Part shown: positions 34,155 to 45,280 of the stretch, one piece after another
How the letters are laid out: each line of letters opens with the position of its first letter
Numbering within the stretch: position 1 is the stretch's first letter
Assembly (NCBI GenBank): GCA_021432605.1
Contig: MU271147.1
Coordinates: forward strand, 2,232,001 to 2,296,000
DNA: 64,000 nucleotides
Reading direction: 5' to 3'
Source: Coniochaeta sp. PMI_546
Taxonomy: Eukaryota; Ascomycota; Sordariomycetes; Coniochaetales; Coniochaetaceae
Notes under the pieces: model-generated
The model's input: only the letters and a program-made list of their open reading frames with translations
What the model was told of the DNA's origin: nothing
Databases searched by the model: none
Translations under genes and position numbers: made by a program

Positions 34155-34854
34155 CTAGCACTGGGCATCCGCACGGTAAATGACACTCCAGTGATCCTGG
34201 AACTCGATCTGACCTGCACCTTCGCCCAGAGTACCGTGCTTGCAGAGTTTAATCACCTCCCTGGCAGCATCGGCGATGACCTTGAAGTTCTCCAGCGACT
34301 TCTCCCAGGGGTCCTGTAGCTGAAGTCAGTCACCTACTTGGGCTGATCGCTTTGCGCAGCATTACAGACACGCCATGGCCGAGGGAGCTTACATGGTTGC
34401 ACCACCAGATACCCTGCGCCAGATCGCAGCTGACCCTCGAGCACGAGACAGGGGCCAGCTTGGGGCTGCCAGGAACCTTGTCCAGATACTCAACTAGACC
34501 CCTCTCGACAAATTCGGATCGAATGAACCCCAGGCCGACGCCGTAGAAGTCATAAGCGCAGCTGTACCGCCCCATCATGTGATCTTGTATGTCGCGCTTG
34601 TCGCTGTCGGAACGCGGCTGGCCGATGTCGGGAGTCTGCGGCGGGAACTCGGCCTCGTAGTTGGGATTGATCTTGGTAAGTTGTTCGAAGAGCTGCTGGA
34701 CGGTGCCGTTGACTGTTACCGTAGGGCCGCCAGGGGTGATTGGTACGATCCATACTTGTTCATGGACGTCGTGATCTGGCAAGGGTGATTTGAGAGAGGA
34801 TATGAGAGGTATGGAGACGATGAGGGGAAGGACATGGGAGAATCGAGCAAACAT
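34155..34854 (-). CDS. Secreted small six-cysteine protein
   Basis: Model: complement(join(34155..34319, 34393..34854)), 208 residues, intron 73 nt (donor GTAAGC). Two tandem acceptors six bases apart (ttcag and ctacag) allow a two-residue shorter form using 34313. A hydrophobic signal peptide (about residues 1-21) is followed by an acidic/Pro region, then RYSCAYDFYGVGLGFI, VSCSRVSCDLAQGIWWCNH, KLCKHGTLGEGAGQIEFQ, and the last residue before the stop is Cys. Six cysteines after the signal peptide would allow three disulfides. I recall this Cys pattern from uncharacterised secreted proteins of plant-associated and saprobic ascomycetes; the function is unknown. A TATAAAT box on the minus strand is at 34970-34976. 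Confidence 0.8.
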
Positions 34855-34969
34855 GTTGGTCAGAGCCACTAGCAAAGCTTGTGAGTCGTGTAAGTGATTG
34901 TATTTTGTGGTGGATTGGTGGTGTCCAAGCTCTGAATTTTGCAACGCTTTCACCATGGGAGCGAGGGCA

Positions 34970-34976
34970 ATTTATA
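34970..34976 (-). promoter_or_regulatory. TATA-like box of the secreted-protein gene
   Basis: TATAAAT on the minus strand, about 115 nt upstream of the ATG at 34854. Inferred from sequence and position. Confidence 0.4.
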
Positions 34977-36769
34977 CCCTTTCAAAGTCCAGCCTTAAAC
35001 TTTCATTGAGTGCCGGACTGTCGCCTCTTGGGATGCTTGTTTTTCATCGCACCGGACCGCAGCGAGGCTCGGCGTCTGTGGTCAAACCTTACGATGTCAT
35101 CCCGAAAGTTAAGATTGGTCGTTGACTTGTGACTAAAGGGACAAGAATTTCCTTGTATAATAATCGACAGCTAATTTAGCGAGACACCCTCGGGCCTGCC
35201 AATATATTCCAGGGCAGATTCATCTTGACGTAGAAACCTTGTTATTTCCCAGTCTTCTGTCAAGCAGGACTGTTAAATGTTATTCAGTGAGATTGGCAGC
35301 CGATGCGTCGGGAGAAGCCAATTGCTGGCGCTTTAGTGAAAGCTAGTATACGGAGCTGTTCGCTGGGATGCAGATTAGGAGAGTCACTACAACAGTATGG
35401 GTGCCAGAGGTGGCACATGTCATGCCTTGACGACCGTGTCAATTGCCATGAGCGTGCCAGTATCGCTATTGTTATCTTATTAACTGGTAGCTGCTGAGCC
35501 AGCCCTGGCCCCGGATCCAGTCGTTCGAAGTGTCCCGGTGTGATAAGCAAAAGTCGTAGTGGCGGGCGTGTCAGCCGGGTTTTTCACCACGTCCGCCACT
35601 AAATGTCTTATATAGTCCACCCTGACGGGCGATATCAGAGTAATCCGACGTGTCGGCTGTGGATGTCTAAGCGATAGCTGCGATGCAGGAATAGTACGGG
35701 TCATCGATCACTTCCAGTTACCAACTAGTGCCAGAATAGCAGAAACAGGATGCAAGATGAGTGTCGGTGAAGTTGTCGAAGCCTGCCGTAGCCGAGCTGC
35801 AGCTTTGTATGATGTTAGCGGTGGTCTTGCAGGTCCGATCACTGGTGGTGAGGTGGTGAAGCCTGCTTCTTCGCCACCCGCACTTAGCACACTGTGAAAG
35901 CATTTGCAGGCTGATGTGTGACCGCAGCAACATTTGAGGCCCTAACCACCAACTGCATAATAGTTTGGGCAAGGAGCGTATGCGCAGCCTATAATTATGC
36001 CATGTAAGAACCAGCTCAATGCTGATATACAGAAACGACGATGCAAGGCAAGTCTGTTACGCTGTAACCGTCTCTTCAAATCTAATACAACAGGAAACAC
36101 ATACTGGGTAATGGTAGCTTGCAACCGCATAAAGATTAAAGGTTTGTGCACAAGGACCAGTGTGCGCTCTCATAGCTATACCAACTTAGTTGAGCTAGAA
36201 CACCCGAGGTAGAGAGAAGAACTAAGAGAAGAATAGTCGGACGAGGCATCAAGAATCAAGGATTCTGAGAGGGAAAACCCTGTAGTGATCTTGAAACAAG
36301 ACACTCGAAACAATTAGAAAAGCCACTGCATTGCGAGTAGATGACACATATCCTTGCAATACCACTAGTCCCTCAACCTTGTACGTGTCCACCTATTGCA
36401 AAGAGATCATTGTCAGGTCTCATGTCAAGTTGAGGTCGTAAGACCCTGATGAACAAGCTAATGTAGACTGCGCCGAGGATAGACTAGTTGAGTCACGACG
36501 CTCGCCTTCCTGCCTACGGTGTGGAGCTTGGCCATGTTGACGCCCTCTACGACGAGTCCACGCCTGAGCACATAGACTGTATCACAGTATCAAGTACAAC
36601 AGCTGCTTGTTCAACAGAGGGTTCGTCGGTGCCTGCCGATTTTGGACAGGTGTGGGTGTTGGGGGGTTCTGCTCTTGTTTCTTCCGGCTGGGGTCCCAGC
36701 ATGGATCTCTGAGGATGATATGGTATGAACAACACGTGAACATAAACAAGTTTTGTTGCCTGACCTTCC
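34977..36769. other. Gene-poor region
   Basis: About 1.8 kb with frequent stops on all frames. No gene, tRNA or recognisable transposon protein. It contains the hairpin-forming inverted repeat at 35557-35601. Confidence 0.5.
35557..35601. repeat. Inverted repeat (14-nt arms, 13 matching)
   Basis: The left arm tagtggcgggcgtg (35557-35570) is the reverse complement of the right arm cacgtccgccacta (35588-35601) apart from one base, with a 17-nt spacer. It could fold as a cruciform or RNA hairpin, or be the core of a short non-autonomous element. No target-site duplication was found. Confidence 0.7.
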
Positions 36770-36888
36770 ACGTACGACCATAGATACTAGAGAACTCGGG
36801 ATCCCGTCCGCTCTCCCACAGATAAGCTGGTAATCGTCAGACTAGTACTCGGGTGGGTGACCACCGGGGAATCCCTGATGTTGTACGT
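36770..36888 (+). rRNA. 5S ribosomal RNA gene
   Basis: 119 nt, the normal 5S length. It starts acgtacgacc and ends gttgtacgt, followed at once by a T4 run (36888-36891) as an RNA polymerase III terminator. Conserved 5S blocks are present: atcccgtccgctctccc in loop B/helix III, agtactcgggtgggtgacc in the internal control C-box region, and gggaatccctgatgttgtacgt at the 3' side. Helix I pairs perfectly over nine base pairs (36770-36778 with 36880-36888), and cgtcag (36835-36840) pairs with ctgatg further 3'. It differs from the common fungal 5S at several paired positions, but with compensation. Dispersed 5S genes are usual in Sordariomycetes. Confidence 0.9.
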
Positions 36889-38017
36889 TTTGCAGGTTCG
36901 CCGCGTCTTGCATGTCTTTTTGCGGCAGGGGAGTGGGGCGACTCGAGGACACATTTTAGGGGCGGCGTTCTCAGCTATTAGAGTGTTATGATTCTCTTGA
37001 CTCCAGTATCTCTGTGTAAGTCTGTTAGCAGACAAGCCAGTTACGGCGCAGTCAGTCCTATAAGGGTGACGTGAGTATTGAGATCTAGGTGCCAGCTACC
37101 ATGCTGGCATCCCTATCTGTTGACTGACGGACATTTGAAGTGCTGCAAACAACGAACCTGGACGTCATGGTCAGTCTTGCATATTCCACTCCAACGGTTT
37201 TCCGATACTGCAGGACCCTGTCCCGTGGTACTGGGACCGAACCGGCAAGGTTGCAAGGTCTATGGACGTGCCGAGCGGCACTTGGCCAAGGGATAAAAGG
37301 CAGCGCACACCCCTGACTGGACTGTCTCACGTGGCAAACACAAAACAAAAACGTTACTCACCATTGGCACAAAACATGACAAAACATAACAGACCACCGA
37401 CACAATCACTTATCCCGCACAAAAGCGAATTCTTGCGCGTTACTAGCATCGCAGTACCATCCCAACCGGAACCCGGACTGCCGGGCCTGGTCCCGGAAAC
37501 GGTTTCTGAGACGACGTCAACATTCCGCGCGACAGAGGTGGTTATTGATGACAGCGATGCGGGGTTCCCCGACGTCGGTGCTTGCAATCGGGCGAGATAA
37601 TGATAACCCGTCATAGACTACGATAGACACCTTCGGATTGGGTGCCGACGGATTCGGGAGGATAACAGCCGGCAGTTCTTGTACGAACTTGGTAGAGGTG
37701 AACCCATGCAGACAAATGCGCTGGACCTGATAGGACCTACCGCAGTTGGTTAGGTTGTCGTTATCGCAGCTCCGTCATGCCCTATCTAACCTTGCCTTAT
37801 CCTTACCAGGACCGTTTACGTAGGAGGAGTGTTGTTGACCGGCTTATTTGATCTGGGCTCTGTTTAGTTTATTTAGAGGTTTCCGCCATCGGGTTGGGGG
37901 TTGGAGGCACCTCGTTTAAATACTACGTCGCGTCGCCAGGACGTGACACTTGAGCACCCCCTTTCCCCGTCCAATTAATTGACCATTGACCTGATTTTCG
38001 GCCGGACCGTGTAAACC
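36889..38017. other. Intergenic, 1.1 kb
   Basis: From the 5S terminator to the amino-acid transporter start. A 112-codon frame at 37262-37600 has no motif. Nothing else is supported; the last few hundred bases should be the transporter promoter. Confidence 0.5.
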
Positions 38018-39491
38018 ATGAAAGACGAAAAGTACTCCACATACCCGGAGGTAGAGGCGGGTACCACCGCGCCGGGGCGGGATGTGTACGAGCCGGAGCT
38101 CGACGTCTTTGGAGATGAGAGCAATGCTCAGGTCAGTCGCACTCGCTTATCGCGACGGCCGTGGCCGCATGCTGACGCCCCGCGGATAGATCCATTACCG
38201 CACGCTTTCATGGCAGCTGGTCGCAGTCCTCATGATCGCCGAGATCGTCAGCAACGGCATGCTCTCCCTGCCGTCCAGTCTGGCCGTCGTAGGCATTGTG
38301 CCGGGAGTCATCATCATCGCCTTCCTGGGCATCTTCGCCACCTTCACTAGCTGGATCCTTATCCAGTTCAAGCTGCGACATCCCCAGGTCCATTCAATGG
38401 GCGACGCCGGCTTTATCCTGTTCGGACCCATCGGGCGCGAGATCCTGGGCGGTGGAACCGTCATCTTTGCCGTCTTCGCGACCGGCGGTCAGCTCCTGGC
38501 CGGGCAGATTGCGTTAGCTGCGCTGTCGGATAATAAGCTGTGCTTGATGTTTTATACCGGTCTCTTTGCGATACCGACCCTGATCTTCTCGATGCCCCGG
38601 ACGCTTGACAGGCTGTCATGGCTCAGCATTCCTAGTGTCATCTCCATCCTCGTGGCTGGTATTGTCGGCATGGTTGGCGCGAGCCTCAATCCTGTCGTAG
38701 GGAGATCCATCGATATAGTCCGGTCGAGCGACTTCACGACGGCGTTTATCGCCATCACGAACCCTGTCTTTTCCTATGCTGGTGAGTGCAACTGCGCCTT
38801 GCCATGACGAGACAACGTCTAACATGCTGACCCATGCTCAATAGGCCATTTCATGTTCTTCATCCTAATTTCCGAGATGAAAGATCCCCGCGGCGCAATG
38901 AAAGCAGCCTACACCCTCCAAGGATTCGCCACGCTCTTCTACGTCGTCTTCGCCATCGTCATGTACTACTACATCGGCTCGGGCGTCGCCTCCCCGGCCT
39001 TCAGCTCCCTGCCCCCCGTCTGGGCCAAGGCTGCCTACGGCATTGCCCTGCCCAACTTCCTCATCGCCGGCAGCTTGTACGCGCACACGGCCGCCAAGCT
39101 GATTTTTGTGCGCCTGTTCCGCCGAACGCGCCATCTACACGACCACTCCACAGTCGGATGGGTCATGTGGACGGTACTCATCTTGATCATGAATGCGCTT
39201 GCATTTGTGCTGGCTGTCGGCGTGCCCATATTTAACTACCTGATCGGTATCGCGGCCAGCCTGTTCGCGTCCTGGTACACGTATGGCATCGCCGGGTTCT
39301 TCTGGCTGTACGACGAGTACCATCTGATGGGTGGGTATTATGCTTTCAGGGCGGCGTGGCCCATGTTCACGATGTGCGTTCTGACTATCTTGTCCGGTGC
39401 TTTCATCTGTGTTGCCGGCATGTATGTGAGCGTGTACTCGATCATCCAGGCCTATGATGCTGGATTGGTGCCGGATCCCTTCTCTTGCTAA
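38018..39491 (+). CDS. AAAP-family amino-acid transporter (neutral amino-acid permease-like)
   Basis: Model: join(38018..38131, 38190..38781, 38845..39491), 450 residues. The introns are 58 nt (GTCAGT) and 63 nt (GTGAGT). A hydrophilic N-terminus (about 45 residues) precedes roughly eleven membrane segments. The first ordered block, YRTLSWQLVAVLMIAEIVSNG, followed by MLSLPSSLAVVG, matches fungal amino-acid/polyamine permeases of the AAAP group related to Neurospora Mtr (methyltryptophan resistance). The second intron falls at FSYAGHFMFFILISEMKDP, a conserved FSYAGH-type motif of the family. It probably takes up neutral or aromatic amino acids across the plasma membrane. Substrate preference cannot be read from the sequence. 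The flanks are gene-poor. Confidence 0.92.
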
Positions 39492-42400
39492 TGGACAGAC
39501 GGGTGCGTGGGAAGTTGCGTGGATAGCAAGCGAGTCCCTAGATATAGACATAGAATACAGCGTTAGCTATGCGCGAACATAATTGTCTAACCAGATCGCC
39601 TGTAATTCTCTCAACATCAATACCGGTCTGTGTCGAGTTGTATCATTGAGGCCATGTCGAGCCCAAGGCAAGACATGAACCAGGCTGTGATTGTGACAGA
39701 TGACTTCTCATTGAGTGGGACGTGAACGTCGCGAGCAAGCATGGGCCAATACTTGCTATAGCCATGTCCAGCGGTTGGCGGGGAGCCGATATAGGTCCGC
39801 CACTGCGATGGCGTAGTCACGATGGCCTGACGGATCAAATGTGATGATTGGTGGCTGTTGCTTTGCCGCGTGTCGCTCTTACGCTGAGGTCCAGGTTCAA
39901 ATGATCATGCCGTGGGTCAACTTTTCGTCCAATATAACCCACCATATTGACGGCCAGCGTATGAGGCGAAGATCTCGTGGTTCGTACTGCCTCGTGCTGC
40001 CTCCGGTCGGTATCCTTCTGCAATAGCATGTGCATCTCCAGAATGAGATCGACTGTCATGATACTTACGCTTAGAGATAGCGCTGGGAGGCGACAGACCG
40101 AGACCTGGACGCACGACCTGGCGTAGCAACTGAGCTCCCTGCAGCCCCGCCTCGGCTACGGTGATATGGTGCTATCCCGAGCTTGAGGGAACGCAGAACC
40201 TGTCCTTCGGTTCCCTGTTCGGGGCGTTGGCAAGGGCTCTTTGGGCTTGTGCCAATAAGACCAAGCGTCGTGTCCTCAGAGAGCAGGTGGCAAATCATCG
40301 CCTTGCTCCGCCGTTCCTGTTGTCGTGATAGATGCCACCTGTCTCTTCTTCGTTGGGGATTCATGAATTAGAGTGACCCTGCCTCGAAGTCGTCGGATCT
40401 CCTCCGGAAGAAATTTCAGGACCAAGTCTTGGCTCGACGATGGCGAGGTGACGGGAGGACATCGTCGTCCTGGTCACGTCAAAGATAGGATAGCGTGGAG
40501 ATAATTAGCGGGCTCAGTGGCGCGTAACCAGTAATTTCACAGACATTCTTGACGTGCTTTGCAACTATCACGACCGGAGCTCAGAAGCTCGCGGAGCGTT
40601 TGCTCCGAGGTGTGGAGCTACAAGAGCTCCTGCGAGAGAGCGACGAGACAGAAAGCGGCAAGGTAAGGACGAGCTCAGAATACGTTTCGGGGCGACTGGC
40701 CGATCGTAACCATGAAGTGGCATTAGGTATATCTTGGGATCGAGTTGTCAACCAGCACCCGGGTGTGGCCTGTGGTTTCCACGCGAAGTCTAAGATAATG
40801 GTCAACCATTCGCCCAGCGCTTCGCTATGCTTGCGACGGCAATGCCGGAAGAGCCGGAGGCATGCCGTTGTTGAGATCTGAACAGGAGAGAGCATGAGCA
40901 CAATGAATGATATAAGGTGAGAGGATCGCGTCGTCTTTGGCCAATGGCAGGTCCTTTTGTAGAGGTCGTCGCCCAGTATCCTCAGACTTGCCCCTGCCCC
41001 GGTACATGTCGCCTCTCAAACCGTTGCATGAGCCGTACTTTTCGGTGGGGGAGCCGGAATAGCCATGCCGCTTGAATCTATTGGTTGGGGCGCGTATCGG
41101 ACCAGTCACAGCAGACCTTTCCATCGACAAACCGAGGCAGCGAGAGCTTTGTTTCACAGCTCTTGTTGATCGGACCTGTCCAGGCTGTCCCGCAGACACG
41201 GAACGATTTTGCTCCAATAGGTTCACAAGTTGCGTGATATGAGCTGTTGGTCTTCTGCAGAATCAAGTAAGAAGCCCTGAGGTGAAGTTTGATTGGCGGG
41301 AACCAAGGCTGCAGTTGTCCATTCGCAGCTCGCAAACGGGATTTGAAAGAGATCTTACTGGTATAGTGACCCTGATTTCTTGCCATGGCCCTGGACCCTT
41401 GCCAACATAGCCCATGCACCGAAGTCATATCTTCGGCCTTCTTTGATGAGGGCACCGATGCTAACCGACTGCTTTTGTGTGTCTGCCCTGTGAGATCGCA
41501 CATCATGAGCCCGGTGCTCTTAAAGCTTGGAACAAATGTTGTGTGCCGACAAGGCAGTTGCCGGGGCTTTCGAGTGTGCTGTCCTCGAAGGTGGTTCACC
41601 CTCTTTACAGTAACTGAATCGTAGGCTACTCTGACGATGAACCACTCTGCGGCTGCCAAGCACCAAAACACGTCATTATTACAGAAATATAGTGTAGTGC
41701 TCTCTGGTCCGTCCCGGCACGCCATCGATATTGTGGAGTCGTCGCTTTTCCACCATGGGATTTCCGACAATCTCATCTTTTTTCTCCAGGATTGTTGGAC
41801 TCAAAGAGCGAGCCACTTTGACTTGGTCGCCACAAACGAACTGCAGCCGTGCGCCACGAGAACAGTGCGAGTTGTGAGTGCCCCAATCATATCCTCAGTC
41901 TCATGCTCCCGGTGCCGGTGCCGGTGGCCGCGCATAAGTGGGTTCCTCTTTTTGCCGTCTACCCCGGCAGCACCAATCCAATGCAATCTGGTGCTGTAGT
42001 GAACCCATGGCTTTGAAGTCTTGCACAGGAGCTACCGATATCTGCTATCTAGCCACCGCCACAGCACGTTTACTTTACTTGTTGCGAGCTCTAAGCATGA
42101 ACAATGTTTCGACAACAGGATGTTGGGTTGGAAGATTTTCCTAATCACGGATTGGAAATCCGCGCTGGTGACTGTGAGTTCTCGCACAAACCCTACATAC
42201 ATTACGACACACAGTACGCTCGGCCGTGAAGGGCTGAAGCTGCACCCGCTGCACTAGCATCTGTGGAGTGCCCACGAGGGTCGAGGACTTAGACTTAGAC
42301 TCAGTAGGTGGAGATGTGTCAGAAGCAACGGAGCTGCTAGCGTCGAACATTTCCAAGTCTCCATCGAGTCGAGTACACTACGATGTACACATATATATAC

Positions 42401-43576
42401 ACGTGTACACTACATGAGTACCATAAAAAAACAGATGAGGAAAAGACGAGACGAGAACAGCGCCGCAGATCGAAATCTTCAAAAGGGCATCACTTGGTAG
42501 GACCATGGAAGTGGAGGTAGGCAGAATTCTAGAACGGTCTAAATTCTTCTTTCCCAATCTGTCACAAGCTAGGAGCTCACGGCAGCGCAAGCGCGACCTG
42601 ACGCACCAGCCAATCAGACCAGTTTTAGGAGCTTTTGCTCCGGGACAAGAACGATACGCCGAGTTCACTGCGGTAGAGTAACAGCAGGGCCGAAGTCGAC
42701 CCCCCCGTAAGGGTAAGGGTACCTCTACCACAGTCCTAGCATTTTTTCCCAAGTACGAGCGCCCATCAGTCCCAGAGAGAAGTGCGGAACTGACTGCATA
42801 GCACGAATTGGCACGTAAGGCAAGGTACGTACACGGACAGTAGTCGTGTGTCTCTCCAGTACCAGACCAGATTGTGCGGGTAGCACCACCGCACCAATGG
42901 GGAATATCTTCACACACTTCGCAAATCTGATTGCTAATTGTTGTGCTCGATGGTTCCGCGTTGCTCTTGCCTTGGATCTGGCTGTGGATGTGAGTCTGTC
43001 AATCCTTTCCCTTGTCGTTGGACTGTCGCTGAAAGGCTGCTGTTGCGGTACGAACGTTAGGCTGCTCTTTTTTTTCTCTGGCTTTCTTTTTCTACCCCCC
43101 TACCGTGTCTAGCCTACCAATTTTGCCACTGTGCGATTCGAGGTAGCAGCTGTGCTTGACTTTTGAGGGAATCGATACCCAAAGAGGGACAGAAGGCTGA
43201 TCGGGACGGACATAATACTCCATCCTCCCCTGAAGTTCTCTAGCACACTCCGCTGCCGCCGCCAGGCCAGGCAACAGACACCACAGGCGTACAGTAGTAC
43301 CTAACCAGGTACTTGCTGGTAATAACGAATCGCAGCTGGAGCGGGTATCGTCCCCATCGGCAGCCATTGGCTCCAGTTCCTATTGTCAGAGCCGAAACGG
43401 CAAGTCTCTCATATCAAGCCACACTCAATGTCAACTTCGAATACTCTGTCCAGATTGTAAACGCAAATGTCCATTAGCTGTCCATGTTTCCCAGAGGATT
43501 GTCGACCATAGCACACGACCCCTTTTCGATTCGACACATCATCCGCTTCTCATTCAGTCTCTAGTCCACGAATTTA
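39492..43576. other. Gene-poor region, 4.1 kb
   Basis: No convincing gene. The longest unexplained frame is 232 codons on the minus strand (41078-41776), Cys/Trp-containing but without a recognised motif. A short plus-strand frame from 42897 begins MGN and is hydrophobic/Cys-rich. No reverse transcriptase, transposase, tRNA or repeat array was seen. It may contain decayed sequence or lineage-specific genes. Confidence 0.45.
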
Positions 43577-43774
43577 ATGTGTACTGAGTACACTGCCGAC
43601 TGTTCAGTCTGTGGGAAACGGTACTTGGTCTATGTGCGGTTCTGTCACGACTACCACCCTCCGCTCCTGGCATGCCCGAGAGGAGTAGCTGTCGAGACGA
43701 TTGACATGGATGAAGGACTCTGTCCGAGTCCCGTCTGCCCAAACAGCCGCACGGGGGGCTGTGCCGTCATCTAA
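43577..43774 (+). CDS. Small Cys-rich protein ending in a CaaX-like motif
   Basis: 65 residues with eight cysteines: MCTEYTADCSVCGKRYLVY, then RFCHDYHPPLLACPRG, then GLCPSPVCPN, ending SRTGGCAVI. The last four residues, CAVI, fit a CaaX prenylation box (C, two aliphatic, then I, which favours geranylgeranylation). There is no signal peptide. Many short Cys-rich fungal proteins of this kind exist with unknown roles. The start codon has a weak context (T at -3). It is convergent with the epimerase gene, whose stop is about 100 bp away. Confidence is moderate because it is short and unsupported by known homologs. Confidence 0.45.
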   Translation: MCTEYTADCSVCGKRYLVYVRFCHDYHPPLLACPRGVAVETIDMDEGLCPSPVCPNSRTGGCAVI

Positions 43775-43877
43775 AAGGTCGCCAAACGCGAAGGGGCGGA
43801 CACCAGATCCAGCTTCGAAAGCCAATGAGACAAGTTACCACTGGACGCCGATCTGTCCTTTCGCGGAAGCTTCAAGA

Positions 43878-45280
43878 CTAGAGTTTCTGTCCGTCACCAA
43901 CCTCAACAAACTGGTCGATCCCCTGGTAATCCGGAACGTCGAAGTCGTACTTCTTCGCAATCGCAGGCGCAACAAATCTATCGCACGTTAGCAAGAGGTC
44001 AGTAATGACCATCCACCAAGGAGGGCCAGGGGAATGTGTCTTTGACACGCGTCGTGCGAACCTTCCACCGATGAAATGGCGCCCCTTGAAGTGCTTTACA
44101 AGTGGCTTCGGAGCCGTGAGGCTGACTAGCACGGCAGGATTGAACTTGCTCCCCACGCCGGAAGCTGGAGGGCCGTCTTCAATACTCCAAGAAGATGGAG
44201 CGTCAACCGCAGTCACGGGTAGCTCTGTCTCCTCGAGTGCTCGTATGACGGCCGAGAATGGTTCTCTGACTTCTCCTGAGAAGCTGAAGCCTGTGGCGAC
44301 CTTGTCAGAAACGGTCTCGTTTACGGAGACGACTTTCCGGAATACGAACCGAAGATGGCGTCCACAATGTGATCGGTGGACTTCAGGGCCTCTGGAAAAT
44401 CTTCGACGAAGGGGACCTCGAGGTCCTTCAATTGCTTGGCAAGCCGCTACGAACACGATGAGCGAATGCGATGAAACACGGTGTAGGACTGTCTGCCCAG
44501 GGGATTGTGAGGACCATATGTACACGACATGAGGATATCGCCCCGCAGGCTGGCATTAGCAACCAGGGAGGGACAAGGGAAAATGAGCCTGATGGTCTGG
44601 GGGCGCGGAAAAGCTCATCGGGGAACCTAGCGGCAGATGGATGAAGCAGAAGCAAAGGCCAGGGGACCAGAATAACAAAATCCAAGCGTATCACCAAAAC
44701 TCGACCTGAGTCAATCAGGGAGGACAGCCACTAGGTATGACACTTGAAGTGAAGCAGGTCGCCATAGACGACACCAACGAGAGCTGAGGCACGGAAGCAA
44801 TGGAGCTGGCACCTACCTGGTACAGATCGTTTTTGGGCTGTTTGGGGTAGTAAACTGTCGGCTGGTAGCCGTAGTGACGAAGATGGCGCGCGGCCACCAG
44901 GCCATCGCCTCCTGAGGACACATTAGGGCCAAGGAATGCCACGAGACATGAGCATGGGAGCCGAACCATTGTTACCAGGACCGCAAGCTATGAGAACCCT
45001 ACGACCTTTTGAAGGCGGATGGACGCGATAAACTTAACGCCTTGTTAGCACGAGTATCACTTGTGAATCGTCGAGCCGAAGACTATAGAAACAGGAAGCT
45101 AACCAACTTGCGAGACGGATAGACCCGCAAGTTCCATAAGCTGATCCAAAGAGAATGCACCGGTGCTCATCAGCTCCTTGTCCAGAGCTGCAGCAGCCTT
45201 CGCACTCAATGTCTGTCGTGGTTGTTAGTATGGGCCATGAGAAGTACGCACTAGCAAACATCACTGACCTTGAACACCAT
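43878..45280 (-). CDS. NAD(P)H-hydrate epimerase (YjeF_N/NNR family)
   Basis: Model: complement(join(43878..43977, 44062..44290, 44350..44446, 44817..44911, 44967..45032, 45104..45212, 45269..45280)), 235 residues in seven exons; all phases agree. Exon 1 codes only MVFK. The product reads TLSAKAAAALDKELMSTGAF, VYRVHPPSKGRRVLIACGPG, NNGGDGLVAARHL, DAIFGFSFSGEVREPF, VDAPSSW, then GRHFIGGRF-VAPAIAKKYDF. GPGNNGGDG is the phosphate/substrate loop and VDAPSSW the second active-site segment of the family. The enzyme interconverts R- and S-NAD(P)HX so that the dehydratase can repair damaged cofactor. Three introns start with GTTCG, and intron 4 is 370 nt, long for this window. No targeting sequence is evident, unless an upstream exon exists. 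Confidence 0.93.

Noticed and set aside
23234-34854. Secondary-metabolite cluster
   Set aside because: A regulator, an oxidoreductase and a secreted enzyme lie near each other, but there is no polyketide synthase, NRPS, terpene cyclase or similar core gene.
34900-43500. Retroelement or DNA-transposon remnant in the gene-poor region
   Set aside because: No reverse transcriptase, integrase, transposase or long terminal repeat was recognised by eye; only one short hairpin.
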